This document shows positions 1 to 9,066 of a stretch of DNA of 36,969 bases, in pieces; the stretch's first letter is position 1, and each line of letters opens with the position of its first letter. This DNA comes from Pseudomonadota bacterium (GTDB taxonomy: Bacteria > Pseudomonadota > Gammaproteobacteria > Burkholderiales > Gallionellaceae), in contig JAJXTL010000013.1 in assembly GCA_021783855.1 (NCBI GenBank), forward strand, positions 1 to 36,969, in the 5' to 3' direction. The notes beneath the pieces were generated by a model. The model saw only the letters and a list, made by a program, of their open reading frames with translations. It was not told where the DNA came from and did no database searches. The position numbers and the translations under genes are program-made.

Positions 1-1
1 G

Positions 2-3000
2 GTAGCGGGCTTCATGAACAACGTGCTGGCCTCCCTGAACACCCTGATGGCTCAGGAGCAGCAACAGAATCCCGGCAGCCCGCTGGGGCTGATTCCAAGT
101 CGCATGCCGACCCTGACGCTCGGCCCCGACGGCTACCGGTTTACCGACATCGATCCGCTGACCGGCGTCCAGAACAACCCCGGCCTGCGCTATGACACCA
201 GCGGCAAACCTTACAATGCAGCCCCCGGCAGTCCCGAATCGTTCCAGTCGCTGGGGCAGGCGTTCATCAATTCGGCGATTGCAAGGGGCGCCATCGCGCC
301 CGAATGGGAAGTTCAGACCGCCGCCTTGCAGTACCGGGCGGGCGACCCGCTGGCGGGCTTGACGGAAGAAGCGCGTGCGGCACGCGCGGGCGACCTTGCG
401 CCGCCCGCGACCGGCAGCACCCAAACGTGGCGGCCTGTTGTATTGGATTTGAACGGCACCGGCATTCAAACGGTATCCGCCGCCCAGTCCGGGGTGGCGT
501 TCAATGTCGACGATTCGGGTTATCTCAAGAATACCGCCTGGATCGGCAACAACGATGCTTTTCTTACCCTGGACCGCAACTATAACGGGGTAGTCGATTC
601 CGGCAAGGAGCTGTTCTCCAACCCGGCGGTGGGGCTGAATCGTCGCGGCCTGGCCGGATTGGCCTGGATGGATGCCAACGGTGACGGCATCCTCAACGCC
701 GCCGATCCGGTGTTCAGCCAGTTGCGGATCTGGCAGGACAAGAACGGCAACGGGGTGGTCGATGCCGGAGAAATGACCACGCTCGCCCAGGACGGCATCA
801 CGCAGCTCAACTATGCGATGGGGACTTTTGTGGAAAACGGGGTGACGCGGCAAATGGCCTCGCCCGATTTGACGGCGAGCACTGCCGGCGAAAAGGTCAG
901 CGTCGTGCCGCAGGGCATACTGGTGCAGAGCAGTGGCGGACAGACCTCGCTGCTGGTGTCGCGCGTGGATAACCTGACGCAGATTCAGGCCAACGAAAGT
1001 CATGTAACCGGCATCGAGAACACGGAACTGATCGTCAATTCGAGCGACCTGCTGGCGAACGATACCTTCGGCGGCTTCTCGGGCAAGGATTTGCGGCTCA
1101 CCGGAGTGCTTAACGCCAGGCACGGTAGCGCTTTCGTCGATGCCAACGGGTTTGTGCATTTTCAGCCGGAGACCAACTTCTTCGGCGACGGGGCCAGCTT
1201 CGATTACGCCATACTGGGGCCAAACGGACAGACTGCCACGGCAACGGTACTGCTTTCCGTGACGCACGTCGATCAGCCGCCGACCGTGCTCAGCGTCACT
1301 CACGATGCGAGGGCGATTTACGGCTACATCCCGAGCTCTTACACCCGCGTCGGACACGGCCGATTTTCGAGATACGTATTCAATCAGAGTTCTGATATCT
1401 ATACGCCCTATGCAACTCGCACCAGGTACGGTGTCGTAACACAGCACAATACGCCGGTCGCCTACGACGATCCGGGCAGCGGTCAAATCGTGGCGAGCGA
1501 TGCCGGCAATCCGGTGACACCGAACTCCTCGCTCAGCTATAAAGTGATCGGACAGCCGCAACTCGGCGCCGTTACCGTCGATTCGACCGGTCACTTTCAA
1601 TACACCGGCTGGCAGAGACCCAATGTCGCCAGCGCGCCGCATTATCCGGGCGAAACGACGAGCACCGACAGCTTTGAAGTGCAGGTGACGGATCGGTACG
1701 GGCTCAGCGTTACCCAGACGGTTTTTGAGACCCATTACGGCCCCTATACCCCGCCGGCGCCCCCGGGCGGCGGCGGGGGCGGCGGCGGGTGTAGTCCGAT
1801 TGCGATCGATATGACCAATCAAGGGTTTTCATTTACGCCCGTCGATCAATCGAACGTTTTTCGCGATGTGAACGGCGACGGATGGAAGCACCGGATGTCA
1901 TGGATTAAACCCGGTGAAGGATGGCTGGCCTACGACCCGAACGGCACCGGAGCGGTGACCGATGCCTCGCAAATCTCCTTTGCGAAATATCTGCCGGGAG
2001 CGCAAACCGATCTGGGCGGTCTGGCGGCTTTCGACAGCAACCATGACGGCGTTTTCAACAAAAACGATGCGGCCTGGAGCAAATTCGGGATATGGTTAGC
2101 CACAGATGCCAATGGTGGCGGTCAATTCAAAACGTTGGATCAACTGGGCGTCGCCTCCATCAGCCTGACCGGCAACAACCAATTCTCCGTCGTTAACGGG
2201 GATACGGTTCACGGCATCGCCACGGTGACCATGACGGACGGCACGACGCGCAATGCTGCGGACGTAACGCTGGCCTACAGCAATCAAGTTCAGGTAACCA
2301 ACCCGGATGGCACAACCGGCGTTGTCGCGCTGCCGCCGGTTCCTGTTGCGACACAGCAAGTTGCCGGTGCCGGGAACAATGTCATAACGGCCACGCCCGG
2401 GAACACCAACATCACCGTCGGCGACGGCAACAACGTGATTTTTTCCGGCGACGGCAACGATCTCATTCAGGCGGGTAACGGCAAAAATGTCATCTATGCC
2501 GGCAACGGCGACGATGTCGTTCTGGCGGGTAGCGGCAACAACGCAATATATACGGGCCGGGGCAACGATGTCATTACTGCCGGTAATGGGCACAATGCGA
2601 TTTTTGCCGGTGGCGGGAATGACATTATTTTCGCCGGCAATGGCAACAACCTGATCTCGGGAGGCACCGGAAACGATGTCATTCGTGCGGGTGACGGCAA
2701 CAACACGGTTTACTCGGGCAATGGAAATACCGCCGTATTCGCGGGCAACGGGGATAACCTGTTGCTGGGCGGTGCGGGTACCGATCGGCTGCAGGCAGGC
2801 AACGGCAATAACACGCTGATTTCCGGGTCCGGATTTGCGACGATGACAGGCGGAACCGGCAATAATACGTTCGTGGTGAACAACGTCAACGACGTGGTAC
2901 AGGCTAAAGCCGGGGGTATTAACTCGATCCAGTCATCGGTAAGTTACACGGCATCGGCCAACGTGAAAAACCTGACGGGCACCGGCAGCGGAAACATCAG

Positions 3001-5731
3001 CCTCACGGGCAACAATCTCAACAACGTCATTACCGGCAACGCGGGCCATGACACACTGATCGCGGGCGGCGGCAACGACACGCTGATCGCAGGTTCAGGC
3101 ATCGCGACGATGACGGGCGGCGCCGGCAACGATACCTTCGTGGTCGACAACGTCGACGATGTGGTGCAGGCGCAAGCCACCGGCAGCAACACCGTGCTGA
3201 CCTCGGTGAGCTATGTGACGCCGGCCAACGTGCAGAACCTGACAGGCACCGGCAGCGCGGCTATCACGCTGACCGGCAATTCTTCGACAGGCTCAGGACA
3301 GGCTCTCGGCAATGCGATCACCGCCAACAGCGGCAACGACACGCTGGTTGCGGGGGCGGGCATCGCCACGATGACAGGCGGCGCCGGCAACGATACCTTC
3401 GTGGTGAACAACGTCAGTGACGTGGTACTGGCGAAATCAACCGGCTCCAACGTCAACACGGTGCTGACCTCGGTAAGCTATGTGACGCCGGCCAACGTGC
3501 AGAATCTGACAGGCACCGGCAGTGCGGACATCACGCTGACCGGCAATCCTTCGACAGGCTCAGGACAGGCTCTCGGCAATGCGATCACGGCGAACGGCGG
3601 CAACGACACGCTGGTTGCGGGGGCGGGCATCGCGACGATGACAGGCGGCGCCGGCAACGATACCTTCGTGGTGAACAACGTCAATGACGTGGTACTGGCG
3701 AAATCAACCGGCGCCAACGTCAACACGGTGCTGACCTCGGTAAGCTATGTGGCACCGGCCAACGTGCAGAATCTGACGGGCACCGGCAGCGCGGACATCA
3801 CGCTGACCGGCAATCCTTCGACAGGCTCAGGACAGACTCTCGGCAATGCGATCACCGCCAACAGCGGCAACGACACGCTGGTTGCGGGGGCAGGCAATGA
3901 CACTTTGATCGGCGGAGCAGGCAACGACACCTTCGTCCTCAACCAGAATGGCGGGCAGCAAACGATCATGGATAATGCCAAGACAGTTGGCGATACCGTC
4001 CGGTTCGGCGCCGGCATTACCGGGTGGAATACGCTGTTTTTCCAGCAGGGTGCGGACATGCTGATTCAATACGGGACTCAGGGCAACAGTGTGCTGATTA
4101 AAAACTTTACGTCTGCCGGTGCAGGGCAGGTAATTTCCAGGTTCCAGTTTGCCGATGGCAGCCGGAGTTATTACAACACCGACCTGCATGGCAACGCCAG
4201 CGTAAGCACGCTGGATGCCAACGGCAAATTGCTGGCGGATTTCTGGTGGCATTCCGACGGCTCGCACGGCAGCAATATATTCTACGCCGATGGTTCGTAC
4301 CGGAACAGCTGGGCCGGGAGCGACGGCAGCAGCAGTCTGGACAGCTACGATGCTGCGACGGGCGAGACGATCGTCAGCAGCACCACGGTCGCGGCGGGTT
4401 ACACTTACAGCTCGGATTACTTCCAGAACATGGGTGGCGTATATGGACTGAGCGAATCCAGGGCAGCCTACCGCTACGCCGACGGGTCCACTTACAGCAC
4501 CGATTACATCAGCAAGCCCGATGGTTCCTACCGGCAGAGTTGGGCCAGAAGCAATGGCAGCCATGGCCTGACCGACTACAACGCCGTCACCGGCGAAATG
4601 ATCGTCGATACCACCACGATAGGCGCGGGCTACAGCAGCATATCCGACTACCATCGGAACATAGGCGGCGTATACGGGTACGACGAATCCAGGGCGTCCA
4701 GCACTTACGCCGATGGTTCCGCTGCTGCCACCGATTATGTTCAGAACATACGCGGCATATACGGATACAGCGAATCCAAGGCTTACAATCGCTATGCCGA
4801 TGGCGCCAGTTACGCCACCGATTATGTGCAGAATATAGGCGGCGTATATGGATACAACGAGTCGAAGACTGCCAATGTCTATGCCGACGGTTCCACCTAC
4901 AGCACCGACTATGTCAGCTACGCAGACGGATCGCATATGCAAAGCTGGAACAGGAGCGATGGAACCGCCGCCAGTTTTACCGCTCATGCCGACGGCAGCT
5001 GGAACGATAGCTGGGTGCATGCGGATGGCAGTCAGGGCGTTGACGCGGGCAACAACCATCTGCTCTACGGGTCTGCCGCCGTCGATACCTTGACGGCGCC
5101 ATACGGCAACAGTCTTTTGATAGGCGGCGGAGGGAATGACACGCTGGTCACCGATTATGCCACCAGCATCGTCGCCTTCGACAAAGGCGATGGGCGGGAC
5201 ACGCTGTATGCCGGCGCGGGGCAGAACAATACGCTCTCGCTGGGCGGCAAGTTCGCCTACAACGATTTGGCGCTGCAAAAGAGCGGTGCGGACCTCATCC
5301 TCGATGTGGGTAGCGCCGACAGCATCACTTTCAAGAACTGGTATGCGGGCAGCAACAATATCGTCAACCTGCAGATTGTGGCTTCAGCCATGTCGGATTT
5401 CGCTCCCGGCTCGACCGATATTCTGAGCAACAACAAAGTCGAGGAGTTCAACTTTCAAACGCTGGTGAGCGAGTTCGATCGGGCACAGTCGGCTAATCCA
5501 GGCAGCAGTCCATGGGCGGTCGCCAATGCATTGCTGAGCGCCCATTTATCGGGTAGCGATACGGCTGCACTGGGCGGCGATCTGGCTTATGTGTACGCTA
5601 CGCAAGGCAACCTCACCGGTTTCGGGGTGGCGGCTGCGGCGAACGAACTTTCCAGCGCGCAGTTTGGCAGTGCAGCGCAAACATTGAATCCGTGGCCCGT
5701 CCTGAACACGGGAACGGCGCATATTCGATGA
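2..5731 (+). CDS. Giant RTX-type calcium-binding repeat protein, 5' end cut by window
   Basis: The frame is open from base 2 to a TGA at 5731. The first ATG is at 14, but no stop precedes it, so the gene probably begins upstream. At least 1905 residues are visible (numbered from that ATG). In order: a WRPVVLDLNGTG block with DxNxDG calcium-loop motifs (about 139-256), a cadherin-like segment (333-419), a glycine linker (580-593), a second DxNxDG block (596-716), classical RTX nonapeptides of GGxGNDxI/GNGNN type (783-930), four units of about 89 residues (936-1292), a YADGS/DYVQNIGGVYGY aromatic repeat region (1406-1673), and a C-terminal RTX/ITFKNWY domain (1690-1796). It is probably a surface or secreted adhesin or S-layer-like protein exported by type I secretion. 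The HlyD and TolC homologues directly downstream support this. The exact function is unknown. Confidence 0.88.
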   Translation, partial: VAGFMNNVLASLNTLMAQEQQQNPGSPLGLIPSRMPTLTLGPDGYRFTDIDPLTGVQNNPGLRYDTSGKPYNAAPGSPESFQSLGQAFINSAIARGAIAPEWEVQTAALQYRAGDPLAGLTEEARAARAGDLAPPATGSTQTWRPVVLDLNGTGIQTVSAAQSGVAFNVDDSGYLKNTAWIGNNDAFLTLDRNYNGVVDSGKELFSNPAVGLNRRGLAGLAWMDANGDGILNAADPVFSQLRIWQDKNGNGVVDAGEMTTLAQDGITQLNYAMGTFVENGVTRQMASPDLTASTAGEKVSVVPQGILVQSSGGQTSLLVSRVDNLTQIQANESHVTGIENTELIVNSSDLLANDTFGGFSGKDLRLTGVLNARHGSAFVDANGFVHFQPETNFFGDGASFDYAILGPNGQTATATVLLSVTHVDQPPTVLSVTHDARAIYGYIPSSYTRVGHGRFSRYVFNQSSDIYTPYATRTRYGVVTQHNTPVAYDDPGSGQIVASDAGNPVTPNSSLSYKVIGQPQLGAVTVDSTGHFQYTGWQRPNVASAPHYPGETTSTDSFEVQVTDRYGLSVTQTVFETHYGPYTPPAPPGGGGGGGGCSPIAIDMTNQGFSFTPVDQSNVFRDVNGDGWKHRMSWIKPGEGWLAYDPNGTGAVTDASQISFAKYLPGAQTDLGGLAAFDSNHDGVFNKNDAAWSKFGIWLATDANGGGQFKTLDQLGVASISLTGNNQFSVVNGDTVHGIATVTMTDGTTRNAADVTLAYSNQVQVTNPDGTTGVVALPPVPVATQQVAGAGNNVITATPGNTNITVGDGNNVIFSGDGNDLIQAGNGKNVIYAGNGDDVVLAGSGNNAIYTGRGNDVITAGNGHNAIFAGGGNDIIFAGNGNNLISGGTGNDVIRAGDGNNTVYSGNGNTAVFAGNGDNLLLGGAGTDRLQAGNGNNTLISGSGFATMTGGTGNNTFVVNNVNDVVQAKAGGINSIQSSVSYTASANVKNLTGTGSGNISLTGNNLNNVITGNAGHDTLIAGGGNDTLIAGSGIATMTGGAGNDTFVVDNVDDVVQAQATGSNTVLTSVSYVTPANVQNLTGTGSAAITLTGNSSTGSGQALGNAITANSGNDTLVAGAGIATMTGGAGNDTFVVNNVSDVVLAKSTGSNVNTVLTSVSYVTPANVQNLTGTGSADITLTGNPSTGSGQALGNAITANGGNDTLVAGAGIATMTGGAGNDTFVVNNVNDVVLAKSTGANVNTVLTSVSYVAPANVQNLTGTGSADITLTGNPSTGSGQTLGNAITANSGNDTLVAGAGNDTLIGGAGNDTFVLNQNGGQQTIMDNAKTVGDTVRFGAGITGWNTLFFQQGADMLIQYGTQGNSVLIKNFTSAGAGQVISRFQFADGSRSYYNTDLHGNASVSTLDANGKLLADFWWHSDGSHGSNIFYADGSYRNSWAGSDGSSSLDSYDAATGETIVSSTTVAAGYTYSSDYFQNMGGVYGLSESRAAYRYADGSTYSTDYISKPDGSYRQSWARSNGSHGLTDYNAVTGEMIVDTTTIGAGYSSISDYHRNIGGVYGYDESRASSTYADGSAAATDYVQNIRGIYGYSESKAYNRYADGASYATDYVQNIGGVYGYNESKTANVYADGSTYSTDYVSYADGSHMQSWNRSDGTAASFTAHADGSWNDSWVHADGSQGVDAGNNHLLYGSAAVDTLTAPYGNSLLIGGGGNDTLVTDYATSIVAFDKGDGRDTLYAGAGQNNTLSLGGKFAYNDLALQKSGADLILDVGSADSITFKNWYAGSNNIVNLQIVASAMSDFAPGSTDILSNNKVEEFNFQTLVSEFDRAQSANPGSSPWAVANALLSAHLSGSDTAALGGDLAYVYATQGNLTGFGVAAAANELSSAQFGSAAQTLNPWPVLNTGTAHIR
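3281..3304 (+). repeat. Family B 24-bp in-frame insert, copy in RTX unit 2
   Basis: Contains TTCGACAGGCTCAGGACAGG between LTGN and LGNAIT, adding SSTGSGQA. RTX unit 1 has LTGN directly followed by NLNNVIT at the same place. The same core recurs at 11323. Confidence 0.8.
3548..3571 (+). repeat. Family B 24-bp in-frame insert, copy in RTX unit 3
   Basis: Same core as at 3281, exactly 267 bp later, encoding PSTGSGQA. It therefore travelled with the tandem duplication of the unit. Confidence 0.8.
3815..3838 (+). repeat. Family B 24-bp in-frame insert, copy in RTX unit 4
   Basis: Same core, a further 267 bp on, with one change near its end (GQT instead of GQA). The exact spacing marks it as a product of unit duplication rather than a new insertion. 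Confidence 0.8.
4706..4921 (+). repeat. 87-bp (29-residue) YADGS coding repeats in the RTX gene
   Basis: Consecutive units of the form YADGxxxxTDYVQNIxGxYGY followed by an ESK-rich tail begin at 4706, 4793 and about 4880, 87 bp apart. Looser relatives (YADGSTYSTDY, DYxQNxGGVYG) extend back to about 4400. They are aromatic-rich and lie between the RTX repeats and the C-terminal domain. I do not recognise the fold. Confidence 0.7.
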
Positions 5732-5771
5732 GCTGTGGATTGGGAAGATTGAGCGGGGCCGGGGTGATCCG

Positions 5772-7160
5772 GTGTCTGAAGCCCGGTGTGCCACGGTGAG
5801 CGGGGCCGGGCCGGGCGCCTTGTCACCCGAGGCGCTGGACTTCGCTCCCGGGCTGCTGTCCATCCAGGAAAGCCCGCCCTCGCGTCTGCCGCGCACCGTG
5901 ATGTACACGGTGGGAAGTTTGTTTGCCATCCTGCTGTTATGGGCGATCTTCGGCAAACTCAATATCATCGCCAGTGCCGAAGGCCGTCTGGTGCCGCAAT
6001 CCTATGTCAAGATCGTCCAGCCTGCCGATGCCGGAATCGTGCAGGAGATACTGGTCAGGGAAGGTCAGGCGGTTCAGGCAGGACAAGTGCTGATGCGCAT
6101 GGATACCAAAGTCGCGGAGGCGGATGCCAGGACCATCGGCAACGATCTGGGAATGCGTTCGCTGCAACTGCGGCGCATCGACGCTGAACTTGCCGGAACC
6201 CTCCTGATTAAAAAACCGGACGATCCAGAAGACTTGTTTCATCAGGTTGCAGCGCAATATCGCGATCATCGCAAGGCTTATCTCGATTCGCTGGGACAAG
6301 CAAGGGAAGCCTTAACCAAGGCGCGACGTGAGTACGATTCTGCCATCGAAGTGCTGGCCAAACTCAGGGAAGTCACCCCGCTGCTTAAACAGCAAGCCGA
6401 TGCCTATACGGATATGGGCAAGGAAGGCTACGCACCGCAGGTGACCGTGCGCGACAAGCAACGCGATTATCTGGAGAAGGCGCAAGATCTGCGCGCGCAG
6501 GAAGCAACGCTCGCCAGTCTGGCCGCTGCGGTCAATCAGTCCCGGAAGCAGCTTGACCAGATCACCTCCAAATATCGCAGCGAGCTGATGAACGAACGCA
6601 TGGATGCCGAAGCGCAATACCGCAAGCTGGGACAGGACTGGATCAAGCAGAAACACAAGAACGGGCTGCTGGAGCTGAGGGCGCCGCAGGCCGGCATCGT
6701 CAACGACCTGGCCACGCATACCATCGGCACCGTGGTGTCGCCCGGCACGGTACTGTTGTCCATCGTCCCGGAAAACGAACCCCTGGTCGCCGAAGTCAGC
6801 GTCAAGAACGACGACATCGGCTTTGTTTATCCAAAACAGCTCGTCAAGGTGAAGCTGGCGGCCTACCCGTTCGAGGAATACGGCATGCTGGACGGACAGG
6901 TGATCCGCATCGGGCCGGATGCGACCCCCCCGGACACTCAGCAACAGAACAAGGATGCCAATCCCAACAAACAGCAACCCACCACCTACAAAGCGATCAT
7001 CGCCTTCGATAGCCGCACATTGGACATGGGCGATAAAAAGCACAAACTCATGGCAGGCATGCAGGTCGTGGCGGAGATCAATCAGGGGCGACGTACCGTG
7101 ATGCAGTATTTGTTATCTCCCGTGACCAGGGCTTTTGAAGAAAGCGGACACGAACGGTGA
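5772..7160 (+). CDS. HlyD-family type I secretion periplasmic adaptor
   Basis: 462 residues from a GTG start, 40 bp after the RTX gene. This subunit bridges an inner-membrane ABC transporter and an outer-membrane TolC channel. Visible order: a short cytoplasmic N-terminus, one membrane helix at about residues 43-61 (YTVGSLFAILLLWAIFG), a lipoyl-type half (VKIVQPADAGIVQEILVREG), a long charged coiled-coil hairpin (about 115-285), the second lipoyl half (LRAPQAGIVNDLATHTIG), and a beta-barrel and C-terminal region containing a Q/N-rich loop (about 388-403). The start is uncertain: the first in-frame ATG (about 5901) would fall too close to the membrane helix, so GTG is preferred. A near-repeat GAGCGGGGCCGGG occurs at about 5751 and 5799 around the start. 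The neighbours make the giant RTX protein its likely cargo. Confidence 0.9.
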   Translation: MSEARCATVSGAGPGALSPEALDFAPGLLSIQESPPSRLPRTVMYTVGSLFAILLLWAIFGKLNIIASAEGRLVPQSYVKIVQPADAGIVQEILVREGQAVQAGQVLMRMDTKVAEADARTIGNDLGMRSLQLRRIDAELAGTLLIKKPDDPEDLFHQVAAQYRDHRKAYLDSLGQAREALTKARREYDSAIEVLAKLREVTPLLKQQADAYTDMGKEGYAPQVTVRDKQRDYLEKAQDLRAQEATLASLAAAVNQSRKQLDQITSKYRSELMNERMDAEAQYRKLGQDWIKQKHKNGLLELRAPQAGIVNDLATHTIGTVVSPGTVLLSIVPENEPLVAEVSVKNDDIGFVYPKQLVKVKLAAYPFEEYGMLDGQVIRIGPDATPPDTQQQNKDANPNKQQPTTYKAIIAFDSRTLDMGDKKHKLMAGMQVVAEINQGRRTVMQYLLSPVTRAFEESGHER

Positions 7161-7174
7161 GAATAAGGATTCAG

Positions 7175-8509
7175 ATGCCGCGATTCATGCTGCGCACGGT
7201 GACGGTCATCGCCGTATCGGGCATCGGCTTGCAGGCCAACGGCGCAGATATCTTGGAAGTTTACCGACTGGCACAAGAAAACGATCCAACCTATGAGGCT
7301 GCCAAACACGGGTTCGAGGTCGCGCAGGAGAAAATCCCTCAGGCACGCGCAGGCAATCTTCCCACGGTTAACCTGACCGGCAATCGCAACTTTACCGATG
7401 CGAATGCCAGTTTTAATCAAGCTGCCCCTACTAATCAGGGCGTCTTTGCCTGGACTTGGATACTGCAAATGACCATGCCGCTGGTGCGTCCGCAAAACGT
7501 CATTGCCTCCTTCGAGTCTGAATCGCTGGTCGATGCGGCACAATTCGATTATGCACTGGCCCGGCAGGACATGATCCTGCGCGTGGCACAGGCGTATTTC
7601 GATGTGCTGGTGGCACAGGAAACCGCCAGAGCAGCACAAGCCCTGTTGCAGGCGATGCAGGCGCAGCAAGCGGTGGCCAGGCGCGGCTATGAATTGGGTA
7701 CGATGAGCATTACCGACTCCCAGGATGCCGGAGCAAAATCCGAACAGGCCAAGGCTCAACTATTTACCGCACAAAACGATATCGAAAACAAAATCGCCGC
7801 CCTGGAGAAGGTCACAGGCAAACCGATCGAAACGCTCGCCGGACTCAAATCAACTGCCGTGACTCCCATGCCTGAGCCGCCCGATGCCAGGCAGTGGATG
7901 GAACGGGCCAAAGACAATAACCTTGCCGTTCGATCGCAACAAGCCTCGTTGCGCTCGGCCGGGTATACCGTATCCAAGTCGCGCGCCGCCAATATGTGGA
8001 CGCTGGACTTTGTGGCCTCGACCGGGGTTAATTATTCATCCGGCAGCGTTGTCTTGCCGACCCCTTATGAGTCACGGATTAAATCGAATGTGGCGGGGGT
8101 TCAGTTCGCCATGCCGATCTTTGAGGGCGGGCTGAACAGCTCTCATACACGGGAAGCGATTGCGGGCCGTGACAAACTCGCTGCACAATTGGAAGAGACG
8201 CGTCGCAAAGCCGGAGCGGATGCCAGGCAAGCTTATGCAGATGTGATCAACGGCCTGTCGCAGACCGAAGCGTTGCAATCGGCAGTGGAATCGGGCGAGA
8301 TTTCCGTAAAAGGCAATCAGGCGGGCTACAAGCTGGGCATTCGCATCAACAGCGATGTGCTCAATGCACAGCAGCTGTTGTTTGCCTCGAAGCGCGATCT
8401 GGTCAAGGCGCGTTACGATACCTTGCTGGCGGGATTGAAGCTCAAGGCGGCCGTCGGAGTGTTGTCCGAGGCGGATGTGCAGGGTATCAACGGCTTGTTG
8501 GTGCGGTGA
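7175..8509 (+). CDS. TolC-family outer-membrane efflux/secretion channel
   Basis: I place the start at the ATG at 7175 (444 residues) because AAGGA sits 5 bases upstream and a signal peptide follows immediately (MPRFMLRTVTVIAVSGIGLQ, cleavage likely after ANGA). A GTG at 7157 overlapping the hlyD stop is possible and would give 450 residues. The mature protein opens with DILEVYRLAQENDPTYEAA, typical of TolC. It shows the two-fold helical repeat of the family, including the AYFDVLVAQE helix and a second-half DARQAYADVINGLSQ helix, and NSDVLNAQQLLFASKRDL near the end. It should form the trimeric outer-membrane exit duct of the type I system made by the two upstream genes. Confidence 0.9.
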   Translation: MPRFMLRTVTVIAVSGIGLQANGADILEVYRLAQENDPTYEAAKHGFEVAQEKIPQARAGNLPTVNLTGNRNFTDANASFNQAAPTNQGVFAWTWILQMTMPLVRPQNVIASFESESLVDAAQFDYALARQDMILRVAQAYFDVLVAQETARAAQALLQAMQAQQAVARRGYELGTMSITDSQDAGAKSEQAKAQLFTAQNDIENKIAALEKVTGKPIETLAGLKSTAVTPMPEPPDARQWMERAKDNNLAVRSQQASLRSAGYTVSKSRAANMWTLDFVASTGVNYSSGSVVLPTPYESRIKSNVAGVQFAMPIFEGGLNSSHTREAIAGRDKLAAQLEETRRKAGADARQAYADVINGLSQTEALQSAVESGEISVKGNQAGYKLGIRINSDVLNAQQLLFASKRDLVKARYDTLLAGLKLKAAVGVLSEADVQGINGLLVR

Positions 8510-8526
8510 GGCATCTGTCAATGGTG

Positions 8527-8799
8527 CTAGGGGCATGTCGGACTTGTTTCGCAAGTGCGACGGGGATGATTTTTTTGTAGTGCAAGAAGCGGTGAAGCGC
8601 CGTTTGGCTGGCCCAAACAAGCAAGCCGCAACGCCGCAATACGTAAAAATAACCCCGTCCCTGCGGGTTGTCAGCAAAAACAGCGTCTGCGGGGTTGCAA
8701 ATCTTGCCAATGGAGTGACCATAGGCTGCGATTCGCGCCTTGCAGCCATCTTTTTTTGCTGACAACGCATCTTGCGAAACAAGTCCGACAGGCTCCTAG
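8527..8799. mobile_element. MITE-like element 1 with ~29-bp terminal inverted repeats
   Basis: The ends at 8527-8555 and 8771-8799 are inverted copies with two mismatches (core TGTCGGACTTGTTTCGCAAG). Each begins CTAG, so TA lies at both tips. The 215-bp interior is open in several frames in both directions, but no transposase motif is visible, so I call no gene. The right tip shares its TAG with element 2. A short hairpin at 27341 carries the same end sequence. Confidence 0.75.
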
Positions 8800-9011
8800 G
8801 GAACCGCTGATTTATTCGTCTTCCCCGCACAGGGGGTAAGCAGGCAAGCCGCGAAGCGGCTGCTCGCAAAAGCGGGGAACCGGTGCCTTGTGTCACTGGG
8901 TGGCCGTTCCTCGAAACTTCGGCCTTAGGCCTCGTTTTCCCGCCGCAGCCTGCCCTCGTTGGGGTGGTCGGGGGCGGGAACGACAAAACCGAATAAATCA
9001 GCGGTTCCCTA
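8797..9011. mobile_element. MITE-like element 2 with 22-bp terminal inverted repeats, TA-flanked
   Basis: Perfect inverted ends at 8797-8818 and 8990-9011 (core GGGAACCGCTGATTTATTCG) are bounded by TA on each side, consistent with a TA target duplication as made by IS630/Tc1-mariner-type transposases. The 215-bp element is too short to code for a transposase and contains internal GC-rich hairpins. It abuts element 1, suggesting insertion into the TA at that element's tip. The transposase family is inferred from the TA only. Confidence 0.75.
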
Positions 9012-9066
9012 ATTAAATATGGGTGGTGTTATCTGCTGAACGGAAAAATCAGGCAGCATCCGTGAG

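Larger units (their letters stand above)
2825..3890 (+). repeat. Tandem ~267-bp (89-residue) coding repeats within the RTX gene
   Basis: Four consecutive units each carry ATMTGGxGNxTFVV ... VxNLTGTGS ... LTGN ... NDTLVAG. Units 3 and 4 are exactly 267 bp apart and nearly identical, and unit 2 is close to them. Unit 1 (from about 2825) is more diverged and lacks the 24-bp insert present in units 2-4. The gradient suggests recent copying of the downstream units. Recombination could change the copy number. Confidence 0.9.

Noticed and set aside
3091..3890. Regularly spaced repeats considered as a CRISPR array
   Set aside because: The units are 267 bp of continuous protein-coding sequence, without short direct repeats and unique spacers.
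3827..5278. Long leftward open frame (483 codons) opposite the RTX gene
   Set aside because: It lies wholly antisense to a repeat-rich, GC-rich coding region, has no family motif or start signal, and its openness follows from the RTX codon pattern.
8487..8986. Open frames within and across the MITE-like elements
   Set aside because: Several frames are open at once and run across element boundaries into neighbours; no transposase or other motif is visible, so no gene is called.
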